Source: Clavelina lepadiformis (taxonomy: Eukaryota; Chordata; Ascidiacea; Aplousobranchia; Clavelinidae). From it: a stretch of DNA of 64,000 nucleotides. The notes under the pieces are model-generated. The model saw nothing but the letters and a program-made list of their open reading frames with translations. It was not told where the DNA came from and did not search any database. The first letter of the stretch is position 1, and every line of letters starts with the position of its first letter. The position numbers and the translations under genes are program-made. This document shows positions 52,401-63,716 of this stretch, one piece after another. The DNA lies in NCBI RefSeq assembly GCF_947623445.1, contig NC_135245.1:5525501-5589500 (forward strand). Direction: 5' to 3'.

Positions 52401-54625
52401 CGTGGATAGTTTTTTCGCTCCACAAACTTTTAAGACTAAACTTTTTAAAATGCAGAATTTCTGTGTATCTTACAAAACATATACCCGCATTCAAATAACT
52501 CATGGACACCTGTAAGATGCAAACAACTTAACAGATTTTATTTGCGAGAGGTCGAAGATATGCAACTTGGTCTTAAATTTATAAACCTTTGTCAGGTTTC
52601 GCGTTGTCATCTGCACCACCATAAAAAGGAATCTTGGCAATTGTTAAACATTTCTAAACAATACTGACCAACGTTGCGATATACATGACACGACACCAGT
52701 AACGCAGCACGGTCGCACTTGAATAAAAAGTGGAAAAAACATGATCTGAAAAGTGAAAGGAACAAACATCGGAAAGGGAGTGTTTTGCAAAGGCGTTACT
52801 TATTTTTGTTTACCCAGTTACACGTTTTGTTGTTTCTTTTCAACACCTGCTCGATACAATTGCTTCCACGACGCTTTGCATTTGCGTTTCCGCTCTCATT
52901 TGTACTTCGCAGCAAGCCCTTGTTGGGATTCATTGTATAATATTTAGCATCCACCATCTTGTAATCGATAGTTTGCCAAAACAAACATCAATATGTAGGC
53001 ACCCTTGTCCCTTATTTTTGTTCTACGAAGGCAAAAGCACAGCATGTGATCAAGAAATTCGGTTAGTGGATAACAAACAATAACAAACAACTTCCAATTA
53101 TTCTAAACTTCGTTAAGGAATTTTCTTACGGAATACTTTACAGTTTAGGAAGCTTAAACAAGATTTTTTGTAAAAGATTCACTTTTGAGTAGCCTGTATG
53201 TTAAGGGGATGCTGCTTAATCAGACATGAAGTCTTTGTTTCTATTCAGTCCGGAGAAATACGTCTCATCAATAACGTTTTTCAGTAAATTTGTCTTTAGT
53301 CTTAAATCAGAATGAGTCTTACAAAATAAATCACATTACAGATCAGTTTGGAAGTAGCTACCGCATAGAGGTATAGGTCAAGTAGGTCTCTTTTTTGCAA
53401 ACCGTCGGATATTTGATTTTCTCTTATTTACACGTTTACTGATGACATCAATAAACGACATAGTAATATTTTTAAGCAAAATAAAAGAAATGTAAATGTT
53501 GGCAAATATAATAGGTGATTTAAATAGTTTGGTGCAGTAAACTTTTTCTGTATATAATTAACAAAATACAGAGGTCATCGTAAGATATTAAACTTTAAAT
53601 CATTTTTGTAAGATGTTAAACTTTAAATCGTTTTTGTAAGATATTAAACTGTTAAACTTACTGCGTTGTTAAAAAGTCTGCGCTTAGTTATAGAAAACAT
53701 AGATCACATTTTTAACATGGAATAAGCGAGAATTGTTGCCCTTAAGACAGTGTTTGTTGGTCACATCGCACGTTGCGCGTACATCAAAAGGTGTTAAGTC
53801 TCTTTTCAAGTGCTGGTAATGCGCCACTTAGCGTCTTGATTATATTATAGATAAAATATGGAAGTATCTAAGAGTGTCATTAAACAGTTGCGATCAAAGC
53901 AATTTCTTATGGTGTGTCTTGTTTGATCTATCCCATACATGACAGTTGCTTTTCGGTTTGATTATTCGTCATACAAAGCTATTATGAACCCAAATAAAAG
54001 GTAAATATAGATTTAAATGAATATCTGGCGCTAGCATGCGGACAAGGACATAAAACTAAATCGCATTTCGATTTTCCATAGTTCTCGTATCTGATAAGTT
54101 CGACGGACTGTAAAGATAATGGAAGTTGGAATGGTATTCCATTTGATTTTAGAAAGCATCGCTAGCCATCGGTATCGAATCGTTCCTTTTTCGTTAGAAG
54201 CTTCTAAACCAATGTTTTTACCGGTAATCGCCTTCATAAATGTAACGTTCCAAAATCGTGGTAGCAGTATCGTTTTTGCATGATAAAATTTTTCAGCCAT
54301 CGCAATTCTTTGTAATATTACGATTGCTTTACCAGTGTTTTGAAAAACAGATTCAACTTCAATAGTTCTTCTGTATTAGCTTTGATACTACCAAATAAAC
54401 AGCATGTCAGGAAGTGAAAAGATTTTCGAAATTTCGAAGACAATTTCGAAAGTGATAAAAACATCAAGGATGAGGGTTTTCAAAATACATTCTTTTTAAC
54501 AAAAAATTTACGGTGTATGTTCGTGAAAATGTTCAAAGCGAAAATTAATTCCAGTTAGACTTGATAAGTCGGTTCTTCTATGCACGAAGTGTTTGAATCA
54601 GGTTGATCACACGCTAACGTTATAG
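49481..54625. other. Intergenic region between the divergent FoxA genes
   Basis: This is shared upstream DNA for two divergently transcribed forkhead genes, so it is the expected place for their promoters and enhancers. No coding exon is recognised. Three ATCAAAG (Tcf/Lef-type) words were seen at 51377-51384, 53892-53899 and 54380-54387, not clearly more than chance. A 28-bp tandem repeat is at 53581-53655. Confidence 0.5.
53581..53655. repeat. 28-bp tandem repeat, about 2.7 copies
   Basis: Units starting TAAGATATTAAACTTTAAAT begin at 53581, 53609 and 53637, differing at a few bases. It is AT-rich and lies in the FoxA intergenic region. Confidence 0.75.
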
Positions 54626-54910
54626 CGCACTTCAAAGAAGTTGAAAGGAGCCACCCTCTTGGTAAACAGAGATCGGATCGCTTTGCATTTTATTTGCGCG
54701 GATTTTCCAAAGGCCCGATATCAGTACCTGAATGGGTTAAGCTCTATCGCCGGTCCTCGCTTATTAGAAGGCTATTTAATTATCAGCGGTGAAGGTGGGA
54801 GATCGACCATTAAATATAACCGCCGACATCATATGAACCGTGCCGAGAAAAAAGTGCGATTGGCGAAGAAAAAGAAGGTGTTATCGCGTCCCGAGCGACG
54901 TTATAAGTAA
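54626..54910 (+). other. Unrecognised basic open frame upstream of FoxA-b
   Basis: An open frame of about 94 codons ends at TAA 54908-54910. The only ATG (HHMNRAEKK) is near its end, so if coding it would be a 3' exon: CGCTAAC followed by TATAG at 54625 could serve as branch site and acceptor. Codons are richer in G and C than the flanks. The peptide has a mixed first part (for example RDRIALHFICADFPKARY, LLEGYLIISGEGG) and a very basic tail (KKVRLAKKKKVLSRPERRYK). I do not recognise it. It may be a last exon, a gene relic or chance. Confidence 0.25.
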
Positions 54911-55150
54911 ACCCCCTTGCCACTGGTTGTCAGACATATCTGAGATTTAGGTCTAGGTTGAAGCTACCATCATGTGTGCCTGCGGTTTTCATAATATTTA
55001 CCAGGCAAAGGGTATAGAAATTTGTGTTTGGTTATTTACGAAAAGTTTACAGACAGTTCAGTTACAAATCTTTGGACTATTGTTGCATCAGTCGGTTTTA
55101 CTTAAACTTAATATTAATTAGATATTCGTTTTTAGGCTTTTTAACTAAGT

Positions 55151-55160
55151 TATATTAAAG
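55151..55160 (+). promoter_or_regulatory. Possible TATA-like element of FoxA-b
   Basis: TATATTAAAG lies 31-40 bp upstream of the FoxA-b ATG. It would imply a very short leader, and a nearby GGTATACAG could instead be a splice acceptor, so the call is weak. Confidence 0.2.
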
Positions 55161-55190
55161 CTCGGTATACAGTATTCCTGTTTTTGGAAA

Positions 55191-56624
55191 ATGGAGTCAA
55201 ATCCTGCAACTCTTACGGAATTCCAAGCGATGCAACATCAGCCATATGGGCCACCAGTCTATGGCGCTCCGTTAAATCCAATGGACACTAATAGCGGAGA
55301 GATGGTATACAACCCGATGACGAGCAATATGTATCAGCTCAACCTAGCTCAGTCTCATCAACCTCCATTCGTCGATATGGTAACAGGTCCTGGAGTTTCA
55401 CCAAACGACGCATTGTTGATGAACCGTCGGAATGAAAAGGCTTGTCGGCGCAGCTTTACTCACGCTAAACCGCCTTACAGCTACATATCTCTTATTACAA
55501 TGGCTCTGCAATCGTCTGCCAGCAAAATGATGACCCTCAGTGAAATCTATCATTGGATTGTTGGCTTGTTCCCGTTTTATCGTGATAATCAACAGAGATG
55601 GCAGAACTCAATACGCCACAGCCTCTCTTTCAACGACTGTTTCGTTAAAGTGCCACGTTCAGCTGATAAACCTGGGAAGGGTTCATACTGGACCCTTCAC
55701 AAAGATGCTGGCAACATGTTCGAAAATGGCTGCTATCTACGTCGGCAAAAACGATTTAAAAGTGATGAAAAAGTATCATCTGTTCCCGTCGTCGCTAATA
55801 GGACAAAGAGCAAAGCAAAAAACTCGCAAACACCTTCGCAAAACACCGGCGCAGAAGTTACCTCTGCTGCCTCGACCTCAGGCGCAAGCCAATCCTCCGT
55901 TCCTATGACGTCACACATGTCAACACAGCCGGTTTCCATCGAAGATCAAAATCTGCAGCTTCCTGTAAATAAAGTTAGCACAGTTCCGCTGCAAGAGCAA
56001 ATTCAAGAAACCTCCGCAGGAGTAAATCCTTCGTTACATGCAGAAGCAGTTTCTGCTGGAAGGCAGTTTACGGATGCTGTAATCAACTCCATTAAAAAAG
56101 GCCCGATGGGGATGAATCAAGCGCAATACCACAACAATAGACCCTATGCCAACGGTAGCATGTATTACCACCACGGTTACAAAGGAATGTCTCATCCAAC
56201 TGGCTATTATGCTAATGGAGCCAACTTGCAGGGCAGCTCGAATGTATCGTCATTTTCGACTTTACCGTATTGCATGTCAAACTTGCACAATGTCACAGAA
56301 CAATATTATCCAAATATGCAAATGCAATATCAACATGTGCCTTATCAAGGTGTTATGCCAGCTGGTAATATTCCCAGAAACGCTTGGCAAGCTCACTTGC
56401 CTCCATCTGGATTTGAAACAGCTCAGCGTCCTCCGACTAGAGCCCATCCATCTGTACCAGCGGAATTGGCGTCTTCTCTACCGTCGTCTGTTTCTTCATC
56501 TAACTCTAACACGTCTGCAGTCGCAGACCATGCACAACATCAGATAAATCAAATGCACCAATTTGATTATCCAGATGAAGAACTTAGGCTGGCAGTTAAT
56601 GCTACAACAAACTCAGTTAACTAG
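55191..56624 (+). CDS. FoxA-b: Second FoxA-type forkhead factor (FoxA-b-like paralogue)
   Basis: Forkhead transcription factor of 477 residues in one coding exon, with start context GAAAATGG. The forkhead domain is at about 91-190, with a recognition helix ([13 protein letters not shown]) identical to the neighbour's. The preceding segment [22 protein letters not shown] is clearly paralogous to FoxA-a. Outside these regions the proteins diverge: the C-terminal half is Ser/Asn/Tyr/Met-rich, and I see neither HPFSISSLM (region II) nor the terminal YYQG (region III). It should bind FoxA sites but may have lost Groucho recruitment and the classical activation domain (inference). The arrangement, head to head with FoxA-a, indicates local inverted duplication. 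A TATATTAAAG word lies 31-40 bp before the ATG. Confidence 0.92.
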   Translation: MESNPATLTEFQAMQHQPYGPPVYGAPLNPMDTNSGEMVYNPMTSNMYQLNLAQSHQPPFVDMVTGPGVSPNDALLMNRRNEKACRRSFTHAKPPYSYISLITMALQSSASKMMTLSEIYHWIVGLFPFYRDNQQRWQNSIRHSLSFNDCFVKVPRSADKPGKGSYWTLHKDAGNMFENGCYLRRQKRFKSDEKVSSVPVVANRTKSKAKNSQTPSQNTGAEVTSAASTSGASQSSVPMTSHMSTQPVSIEDQNLQLPVNKVSTVPLQEQIQETSAGVNPSLHAEAVSAGRQFTDAVINSIKKGPMGMNQAQYHNNRPYANGSMYYHHGYKGMSHPTGYYANGANLQGSSNVSSFSTLPYCMSNLHNVTEQYYPNMQMQYQHVPYQGVMPAGNIPRNAWQAHLPPSGFETAQRPPTRAHPSVPAELASSLPSSVSSSNSNTSAVADHAQHQINQMHQFDYPDEELRLAVNATTNSVN

Positions 56625-56719
56625 TAATTAGATTTGGGCGTTTTAAAATGTGATTTTGTAAAGCCTGTGTTTTTAACCTTTGTTCCTTTTCGTGTACTCG
56701 TTCATGCGCCAGAATATTA

Positions 56720-56725
56720 AATAAA
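56720..56725 (+). terminator. Candidate poly(A) signal for FoxA-b
   Basis: AATAAA about 95 nt after the stop codon, within an A/T-rich stretch. A good position for a short 3' UTR. Confidence 0.6.
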
Positions 56726-57670
56726 ACATATTTACGTAAATGCCCGTTACAATCTCATTTGTTCTAAGATTTGTAAAAAAAGCCTGAATACTGTGATGCT
56801 TAGCACTTTAGAGAACACGATGCTAGTTAGTCACTTTTATGAATGACTGTAACTGTGCTCAGTAAGGTCTACTAGGTAGTCTAAAGGGTTGTTGGGTTGT
56901 TATTCTAACGCCATTTTTGACTGTATTAACATCGCCTGTTGCAAATGACCTTTTCAACACCATTTGTTTTCAATATATCTGAATAGTAACTATAAGTATA
57001 GCAATTATGCGTTGAATCATTCCAAGGTGAGGTATAGGTCAAATCATTCCGAAGTAAAATAACAGTCAAAATAAGTCCGAATACCTGTCCAAATTTGTTA
57101 AAATAAGTCCAGATAAGAAAACGAGTGAAAGTAGAGTTATTCTGTATTCTGAGCAATTTATTCTGTTTTTATAGAATATTTTTTTCTACTAATAAACGGA
57201 ATTGAATTTTCCTTTTTTTCAATTAATTTGAAAACTCTTAAACAGTTAAATCTATTCCTGGTAGAATGCTTTCAACGAAAATTGAATCTTTGTGGGAGAA
57301 AGCATATTAGCATAAAAAATTATAGTGGTTAAACTATCTGTTTCTCCGACTAAGTTATTTAATTGATAAGATTTAAAAAAGGAATAACGAAAGTCGAGTT
57401 ATGACGTGTGGATATGTGCTTTATTCTCGAGTGATCGATCATAATTTTTGATGGCCTTGACGATTTCCGGTTACATTCTATTAATCTATTCTATACCATG
57501 GGCAAAAGCAAGTCTTCCGAAATGACGTACAAATGGAATAAAAATCCGTTCACCGATTACTGGTACGAGAAAAATTGAAATTAATTAATAAGTTTATTCT
57601 TTTAAATGTTTTTCTTATTTATAATGGAAAAATATATAAAACCAAAAGACAGAATAACAAAAGCAGGAAA
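56726..57670. other. Non-coding DNA downstream of FoxA-b
   Basis: AT-rich DNA without any recognised exon or complete repeat. Nothing else seen. Confidence 0.5.
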
Positions 57671-57997
57671 CTATATAACAGTGATTCTCAACCGCGGCTC
57701 TCAACTGTACATTTTGCGGCTCTCACTAACTTAGTGAAAAATTAATTAGTTGTATCAGAATTGCAAAAAAGGAAGTAAAAGAAATCAAGAATTAGTGAAT
57801 TGTCTCAGCAAAGATCCCATGTACGAAGTACTAATGTCACCAGGTTACTACCGTCCTGCTGTGTAAAATCATTTTGTGGTTTAGTCCTGATCGTTAAGCT
57901 ATGGCAGTAAATGACAATGGCTATGGCGGCTCCTTGCAAATCTTAGGTTTGAAGTTTGGCTCTGGCACTATAAAGGTTGAGAATCACTGCTATATAA
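57671..57997. mobile_element. hAT-type MITE with perfect 8-bp target duplication
   Basis: The 311-bp element at 57679-57989 has 15-bp perfect terminal inverted repeats (CAGTGATTCTCAACC and its reverse complement). It is flanked by an exact 8-bp direct repeat, CTATATAA, at 57671-57678 and 57990-57997. It has no ORF. The CAGTG-type ends and 8-bp duplications are characteristic of the hAT superfamily, so this is a non-autonomous copy moved by an absent transposase. The intact duplication suggests a fairly recent insertion. Confidence 0.9.
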
Positions 57998-58884
57998 GCT
58001 CTTACCGTATTATAGAACAAAATACGACCAGCCTACTGACGAAATGTCAATGATTGAAAAATCGCTTATAGTTTACCATTGTGACTGCTTTTATTCTCTG
58101 CGATACTATTTCAGCTGGAGTCCCACATTAATAAATAATCAAGTAAGTGAATATAGAACAAGATCAGCATGGAAACAAAATCAAAAATATTGGAATGAGA
58201 TCAATACATTGTTCACCTATTTATGGAAAAGTTATACCGGAAGTTATTACTGGGAAAAAATTATTCCATTCATTTTGAACGTATTCCGCTGATGATATTA
58301 TATTCTATTTTTGATAAAAAATAACGCGTTCCCGTTACTGTGGGATATGGCCCGGGAGAACACCATTTTACGGTCAACAATCAACATGCGTTATATTGGA
58401 AAAAACAATTACTATACAAAAAATTGTAACTTCCGATTTTTGAATGATATCCTATATAAGTTTTACATTGTATTTTATGACTTAAACCTTATAGTTTACT
58501 ATATATAAAACTACTATAACTACTGACTAATGACAAAACTGAACAATACGATAGGCCACATTTGTTCCTGCCGACAATTAAACAAGTTTGATTTAAATTC
58601 AACATCGTATTGACTCTAGTCATTGATTGGGCTCACAATTTCCAGTGACTTGACTTGATTTGATTTGAATCTAATATCCAAAATGACTTCAATAACTAGA
58701 GTTACATTATGACAGACGTTAACACAGCAATTATTGTATTAGGTAACCAACTGGATATAATTTATTTATCGAAAAACGTCAATTGAAAAAACTGTCGACA
58801 AAACTACAGTTGAAATAGCCATAACATAACGTAAGACTATAAACGTTTACTATAGACGTAAATCTCCTTATGTTGGAGTTTGGA
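57998..58884. other. Non-coding DNA between repeats
   Basis: AT-rich, with no recognised gene. A weak cluster of GACTTGA/ACTAGAG words near 58610-58690 may relate to the repeat near 495-610. Confidence 0.4.
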
Positions 58885-59200
58885 AAGCCTTGTCCACGCC
58901 ATGGTTCTATTCTATTCCACTTGCTATGTTAAGGCATTTGGGAGAACATGGCAGTTTTTCTTGGAAGGCTAGATTTGTGGCCAGTTAGTTTGCTGATGTT
59001 GTTCCAGACTTTGCGAGACGAGTGTGTAAATTTGATATCAGGTGCAGATCCTCATTTTTCTCTCGTTCGACACTTCACGTTCAATTTATCAAAAAGGTTC
59101 TTCGCGGTATCCTTGATTTCTTCAGAACCCTGCGCTTCTTCGTATAGTTGATAAAGTTTAGCTCATCCGTCATCCCATCTTCGCTCCTTCTTTGCTATCG
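58885..59200 (-). pseudogene. Decayed non-LTR retrotransposon fragment
   Basis: On the minus strand two broken frames read like the linker between endonuclease and reverse transcriptase of Jockey/CR1-type elements: one from about 59196 to 59065 containing LYEEAQGSEEIKDTAKNLFD and NVKCRTREK, then, after a stop and frame change, one containing FTHSSRKVWNNISKLTG. The HSSRKxW...I.KLTG signature is what I recognise. Stops and a frameshift make it non-functional. No poly(A) tail or target duplication was found. Confidence 0.5.
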
Positions 59201-59730
59201 CTTATATACAGTACTACTTTCCTAGCCCACGGGTAGACCTTACTGAGAGACTTAGGCCTACTTGCCTTACACTGAGAGTTGCCTTGCTAAAAGCTTCTCA
59301 GCAGTCGTTTTTAGGCCCTTGGTGAAATGAGCCCTGTCGGGAATTCAGAAGTTCTTCTTGAAATCGGAACCAAACTAGTAAAACAGATCAAAGGAGGTGT
59401 TGTAATGAGGGATAGTCTATGCGGGGATCTTAGCAATCTGCGTAATACAGAACTTTCTGGAGTGATTTTTATGTATATGGGTGCAGAAGGCAACGTCCGG
59501 GTTGATGCCTTGCTGCCATCGGTCTTACGGTCAAAGGCCTCGCCTTGAGAATAACGCTTTACGGTGGGCCGTGATCACACTGCAGAAGGTTTTAGAGCTA
59601 ATCGTGTTGGATGTGGAAGTAGGTGTTCAGCTATATTCGTCTCTTTACTAATTATTCTATTCGCTGCAAGAACACTAATGTATAAACTTTGCTCCGGATG
59701 GACGACGAGACTGCATTTCGGTCATAGCCT

Positions 59731-60242
59731 AGGTGGGCAGTACCGCGGGACTGTAGTACCAAATTACTGTACCGCGGTATTTTTCAGTACCGGTACCGGT
59801 ACCGTTGGTACTTTTGAAAAAAATACCGAATCTCTGTACTGAATTACTCTTTTCAAAACATTTCAGTCGGTCCCGGTTTTCGAAACTTTTCAAGTAATTG
59901 TTTCAAAATTTTTACAAGTATGTTTTCAAAATTACGTGTCAATTAATCCTTGATACCAATTTTAGCATGTGTTGCTCTTTTTTAATCTAAAAATGTTAAG
60001 TAAAATTGCAAGCCATTAAGGTCACATATGTTTTGACCTGCAGTAACCTTTACCGTGGCATAATAGTGGCAAACATTGCATTTGCAGCGGCATCTTTTAC
60101 ACAAAAAGTACCTGTACCGATTAACGACAAAGTACCGATATATTTTTTTGAAAAAGTTCCGAATACCGGAACCGTCGGTAAATGTTTTTCGAATTACCGG
60201 TTCCGTTACCGACGGTACTTTGAAAGTACCGACTGTCCACCT
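59731..60242. mobile_element. Inverted-repeat MITE rich in GGTACC subrepeats
   Basis: Imperfect inverted ends (AGGTGGGCAGT on the left, AGGTGGACAGT on the right strand) bound about 512 bp packed with short TACCGGTACC-like palindromic words near both ends. No target duplication is evident, so the insertion is older or the ends are misjudged. The AGGTGG-type end is compatible with hAT, but the family is not certain. Open frames across it are by-products. Confidence 0.55.
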
Positions 60243-62758
60243 CTGATTGCGGTACTGCAGATCTTACCTTACGAAAATCGAAAAAAATCAGTGCTCAACA
60301 GAAAACAACTAACATTTACTCGACATGTAAGTCCCCTAAAACAAAACATTTTGTTGTAGTTACAGTACCTTTTTGTCAAATAAATAGTGTGATTAAAAAG
60401 GAAGTGAGTGCGAAATAACAAAATTTTGCAAGAATTTAAACGATAGAAATAAAGTAATGTACTGTGCATGCACCAAGCATCCTGCATAAGCTTCTCTGGT
60501 CTATTTAGCTCCTAGCCAATTTCTTAAAATCTTTCTTTGCGTAGCAATCACCCACTTAACTCGAAGTGAAGTATGACGTCGGCAAACTTCACCCAGTTAA
60601 ACTGTTAAAGGTATTGACTTGACATGACGTCAGTCTCTATGAAAATGTTACAATGTTTAAATTACTGTACGTTGCGACCTTTACCATGTGGTTTTACGGT
60701 TTTACTGAGCTATTTGTTTTGTTAAATAAGAAAAAATAAATTAACTCTATACGAAAATTCTGATTGGATTTTGTTTGCAAGTTTATTGTCCGCATTTGTT
60801 GGATTATAAATTTCAGGATTGAATTTTGCTGACAGTATTTCACTACAAAAAAATCCTGCGTTCAAAGCTATTTTTCTCGATTTCCTGTTAATCTAACTTG
60901 AATGTTGAACCGCGTGACCATCATACAGTGAAATATTGAAAAGAAAAATATATAGGAAAAAAATATTGAATACAGTGAAAAATTTTGTGGATTTTGTGAA
61001 GTTGCCTAGCTTGGCGTCTGCCGCCAGGTGGTGGAATTTTACCAAAGTTATCAAAATTACAGTATAACAAAGTTAATACAACTTGGACTATTAACTTAAA
61101 TTAAGTAGGTGTGTAGTAAATTGCTAAGTAGGCTAGTGCTAGGCTATTACACTATTTCAGTTTACAATCATAAAAATATACCGGCTAGGTTTGTTTAAAT
61201 TGGTAGAAACTAGGCTAAGTCTTTCTGCGTTATCTTATCCAAACAATGATGGTGGAGTTGTTTCTCAAAATAATTGAAAAAACGGCTTGATTGATTGACT
61301 CTTTCTGTTAAAGATTAGTCTATAGTCTAGTCAGCTGGTGGTAAATATATGAATGGTAATGCCTCCGTAATCCTGTATAAATGGTTTTTTTATGAAAGCG
61401 TTGGTCCATGGTGATAGGTTATACCAAATGTAGCGTGTAATCTGACAACTTTTTATTGGCCTAACCTACTCTACTAATTGAGCAATGACCCTGGCCTGCC
61501 GCCTGTTTAACCATTGTAGCAAATTTGATATGTAGCACTACGGTAATTTGGATTTATAAGTGCAGTAGGCCTAGTGCACTACCACGTGATGCATTTGTAT
61601 ACTTTGTTACCGTATATTTATAGCCTCGGATTGTGGCCGCTAGCCATCAGTAAAGCCGTTTTAAGCAAGATCATGGATGAACCAAATAACCATAAATGAC
61701 AAGCACGTTGCGTAAAAATGCTCAGACGCAATGGAAGTGCGCACTTCGGTGCACAATTAATTACACAGTAATGAACACAGTTTGACTTATTCAATCTTTA
61801 AATCAGTTGAAGATTGAGTTTACAGAAATTCTGTCCAAGTCATTAAGTGCAAAATAACGCACCTTAAGTGCAGCACTGAAGCTCATCAAATGCAGTATTG
61901 AGTGCACCTATGCCAGACTCTGCACTTTGGTACTAGACCCCTAGTTACCTAAATTACCCTAGCTACCCAATTTGGAACGTTATTTGTTTGTGCAGCTCTG
62001 CACCAGATCAACTAATTTAGCCTACGAAGAAGTAATGTCATTCATTGCAATGCTAGTATGGCCCTATGTGCAATTCCCGATAAGTGAGAAATTATGGAAC
62101 ATTTCTATACCAATTTCAGCATTTACACAATGTTAATGAGTTTCAGAATATCATGTAGGCTATTAGCCTCAGAGCCTGATTTTCAGTTAATACACTTTCA
62201 TACAACAATTATTACATCATCATTATTTACTGTTTATTACTGGTACCACATGATTCCTTTTTATTCAGTCTTTCATGTAGCAGTATGTGGGTGCAAAAGT
62301 ATAACAGACTCTTGCGGTTTTTATGGCGATTGATATAATTTAATGAACATAATTATTTCAGTGTGTAGGCCAATATCATGTATAGGCTTCAAGCCTATTA
62401 GTAGCCTACCTCTAACAAAGCAATAAATGCATTGCACTGGCAAAAAAACATTTGAAGTTACACCAATTCTGATTGTTTTCTTAAACAAAAGCAATTTTGT
62501 AAAATTCAGGCATATGTGTAATTTACCAATTCTGCAACCTATGCTGAATAATCACTGGGAACATGTAACGATATAAGCGATCAGTCCCTACACAAAGGAT
62601 GAAATAAATGTTTTATAATTCTTCAGTTTTTTTAGTTTCCATATATAGTTTGATATAGCTTTCCTTACTGTATAAATTAGTGTTGTCTCCGTTTTACGTT
62701 TGAATGAGTTATAAGCTATAGAAATTGAGTCAAGTAAACTAAACAACTAGACATGCGC
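60243..62758. other. Non-coding DNA, repeat-flanked
   Basis: No recognised exon on either strand. Several TGACGTCA-like words near 60.57-60.63 kb and repeated GTGCA words near 61.85-61.93 kb were seen, without a clear element or gene. Confidence 0.4.
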
Positions 62759-63498
62759 ATATGAAGCCAGGGTGCATTCCACGTGAGTAACGTTGAAGAT
62801 CTTCAGCATGACCTAAAGTCAAGCAGCGTAAACTCGGTTTGATCTCTGTGTGACACCTTAGCGCAGTGGTTCCCAAACTATGGTACTCGTACCACTAGTG
62901 GTACACGAAGGTCTTCCAGGTGGTACGCGAGCAACTTATCAAGTTCACACCAAACGATCACAAAAGATCTTTTATTGTCGTCGGCATTATTTTAATTCAC
63001 ATAAATTAGGTAGAGCGTGAAATTTCATGCTTTATTCCCTACTGAATACTAATTCCTTAGGGTATTGACATATTGGATTGTAAAACAGGGTTTCTTTGTA
63101 ACGAAACAGAACGTCATTAATTACTAGTAACAAATCTTTGAAGTCATTTTTTGTAATACCTTAGTTATGCTGTAGCACTGTAACGAGGGCGGTAAAATTT
63201 TTGTTTAATATTCACGAGCCTTTAGTAAACATTTTGCCTATCATTTTTTATTTTTGAATTCTGGAGTTTTGTCAGACCACCTACAATGTAGGTGGTACGA
63301 GAACGCTGCATGAACCAAAAAAAATGGTACGCGAGTAGATAAAGTTTGGGAACCACTGCATTAGCGCAACCATGATAAGTTGTCTTATTTGTCTCGTTTA
63401 GACGAAAAAGAGCACAATAATGTCTTTGGTGTACTTATGATGCACACCAAAGTGACCTTTGGCATATGCACTGCATGGAATGCACCCTGGATATGAAA
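62759..63498. mobile_element. Outer MITE, interrupted by a second MITE
   Basis: A 15-bp perfect inverted repeat (CCAGGGTGCATTCCA at 62767-62781 and its complement at 63476-63490) defines an element flanked by near-identical 8-bp repeats, ATATGAAG (62759-62766) and ATATGAAA (63491-63498). Without the inner insertion it would be about 220 bp. No ORF. Eight-bp duplications fit hAT or P-type families. The superfamily is left open. Confidence 0.75.
62856..63366. mobile_element. Inner hAT-type MITE nested in the outer element
   Basis: The 495-bp element at 62864-63358 has 16-bp perfect terminal inverted repeats (CAGTGGTTCCCAAACT). It is flanked by 8-bp repeats CCTTAGCG (62856-62863) and CATTAGCG (63359-63366) with one mismatch. 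Subterminal GTGGTAC words occur in both orientations. Non-coding. It inserted into the outer CCAGGGTGC element, so it is the younger of the two. Confidence 0.88.
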
Positions 63499-63716
63499 GA
63501 TGTTATGACACGGTAATTTCTCTATATTCGATCCTGAGAGTCATCCTAATTTTTGCTTGACCCTATAATTTTAATTCAGAAATTTCTTTCACTGTGACAT
63601 TTTCAGGTGAATTTACTGTTAGATTTCACTCATATTCTGACTGTAAGCCTAGTTTCTACTGTATTCATATTCCTTTGTTTGGGATATGAAGATTGTTGTT
63701 AAATTGAAATATAGGA

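Noticed and set aside
51377..54387. Three ATCAAAG Tcf/Lef-type words between the FoxA genes
   Set aside because: Roughly one or more is expected by chance in about 5.8 kb of DNA this AT-rich, and they are not clustered. Not evidence of a Wnt-responsive enhancer by itself.
55540..55908. Second frame inside FoxA-b
   Set aside because: It overlaps the forkhead coding sequence in another frame. The forkhead frame is unmistakable.
59311..59548. Overlapping frames on both strands near 59.3-59.5 kb
   Set aside because: Considered as more of the retrotransposon relic, but neither strand shows an endonuclease or transcriptase motif.
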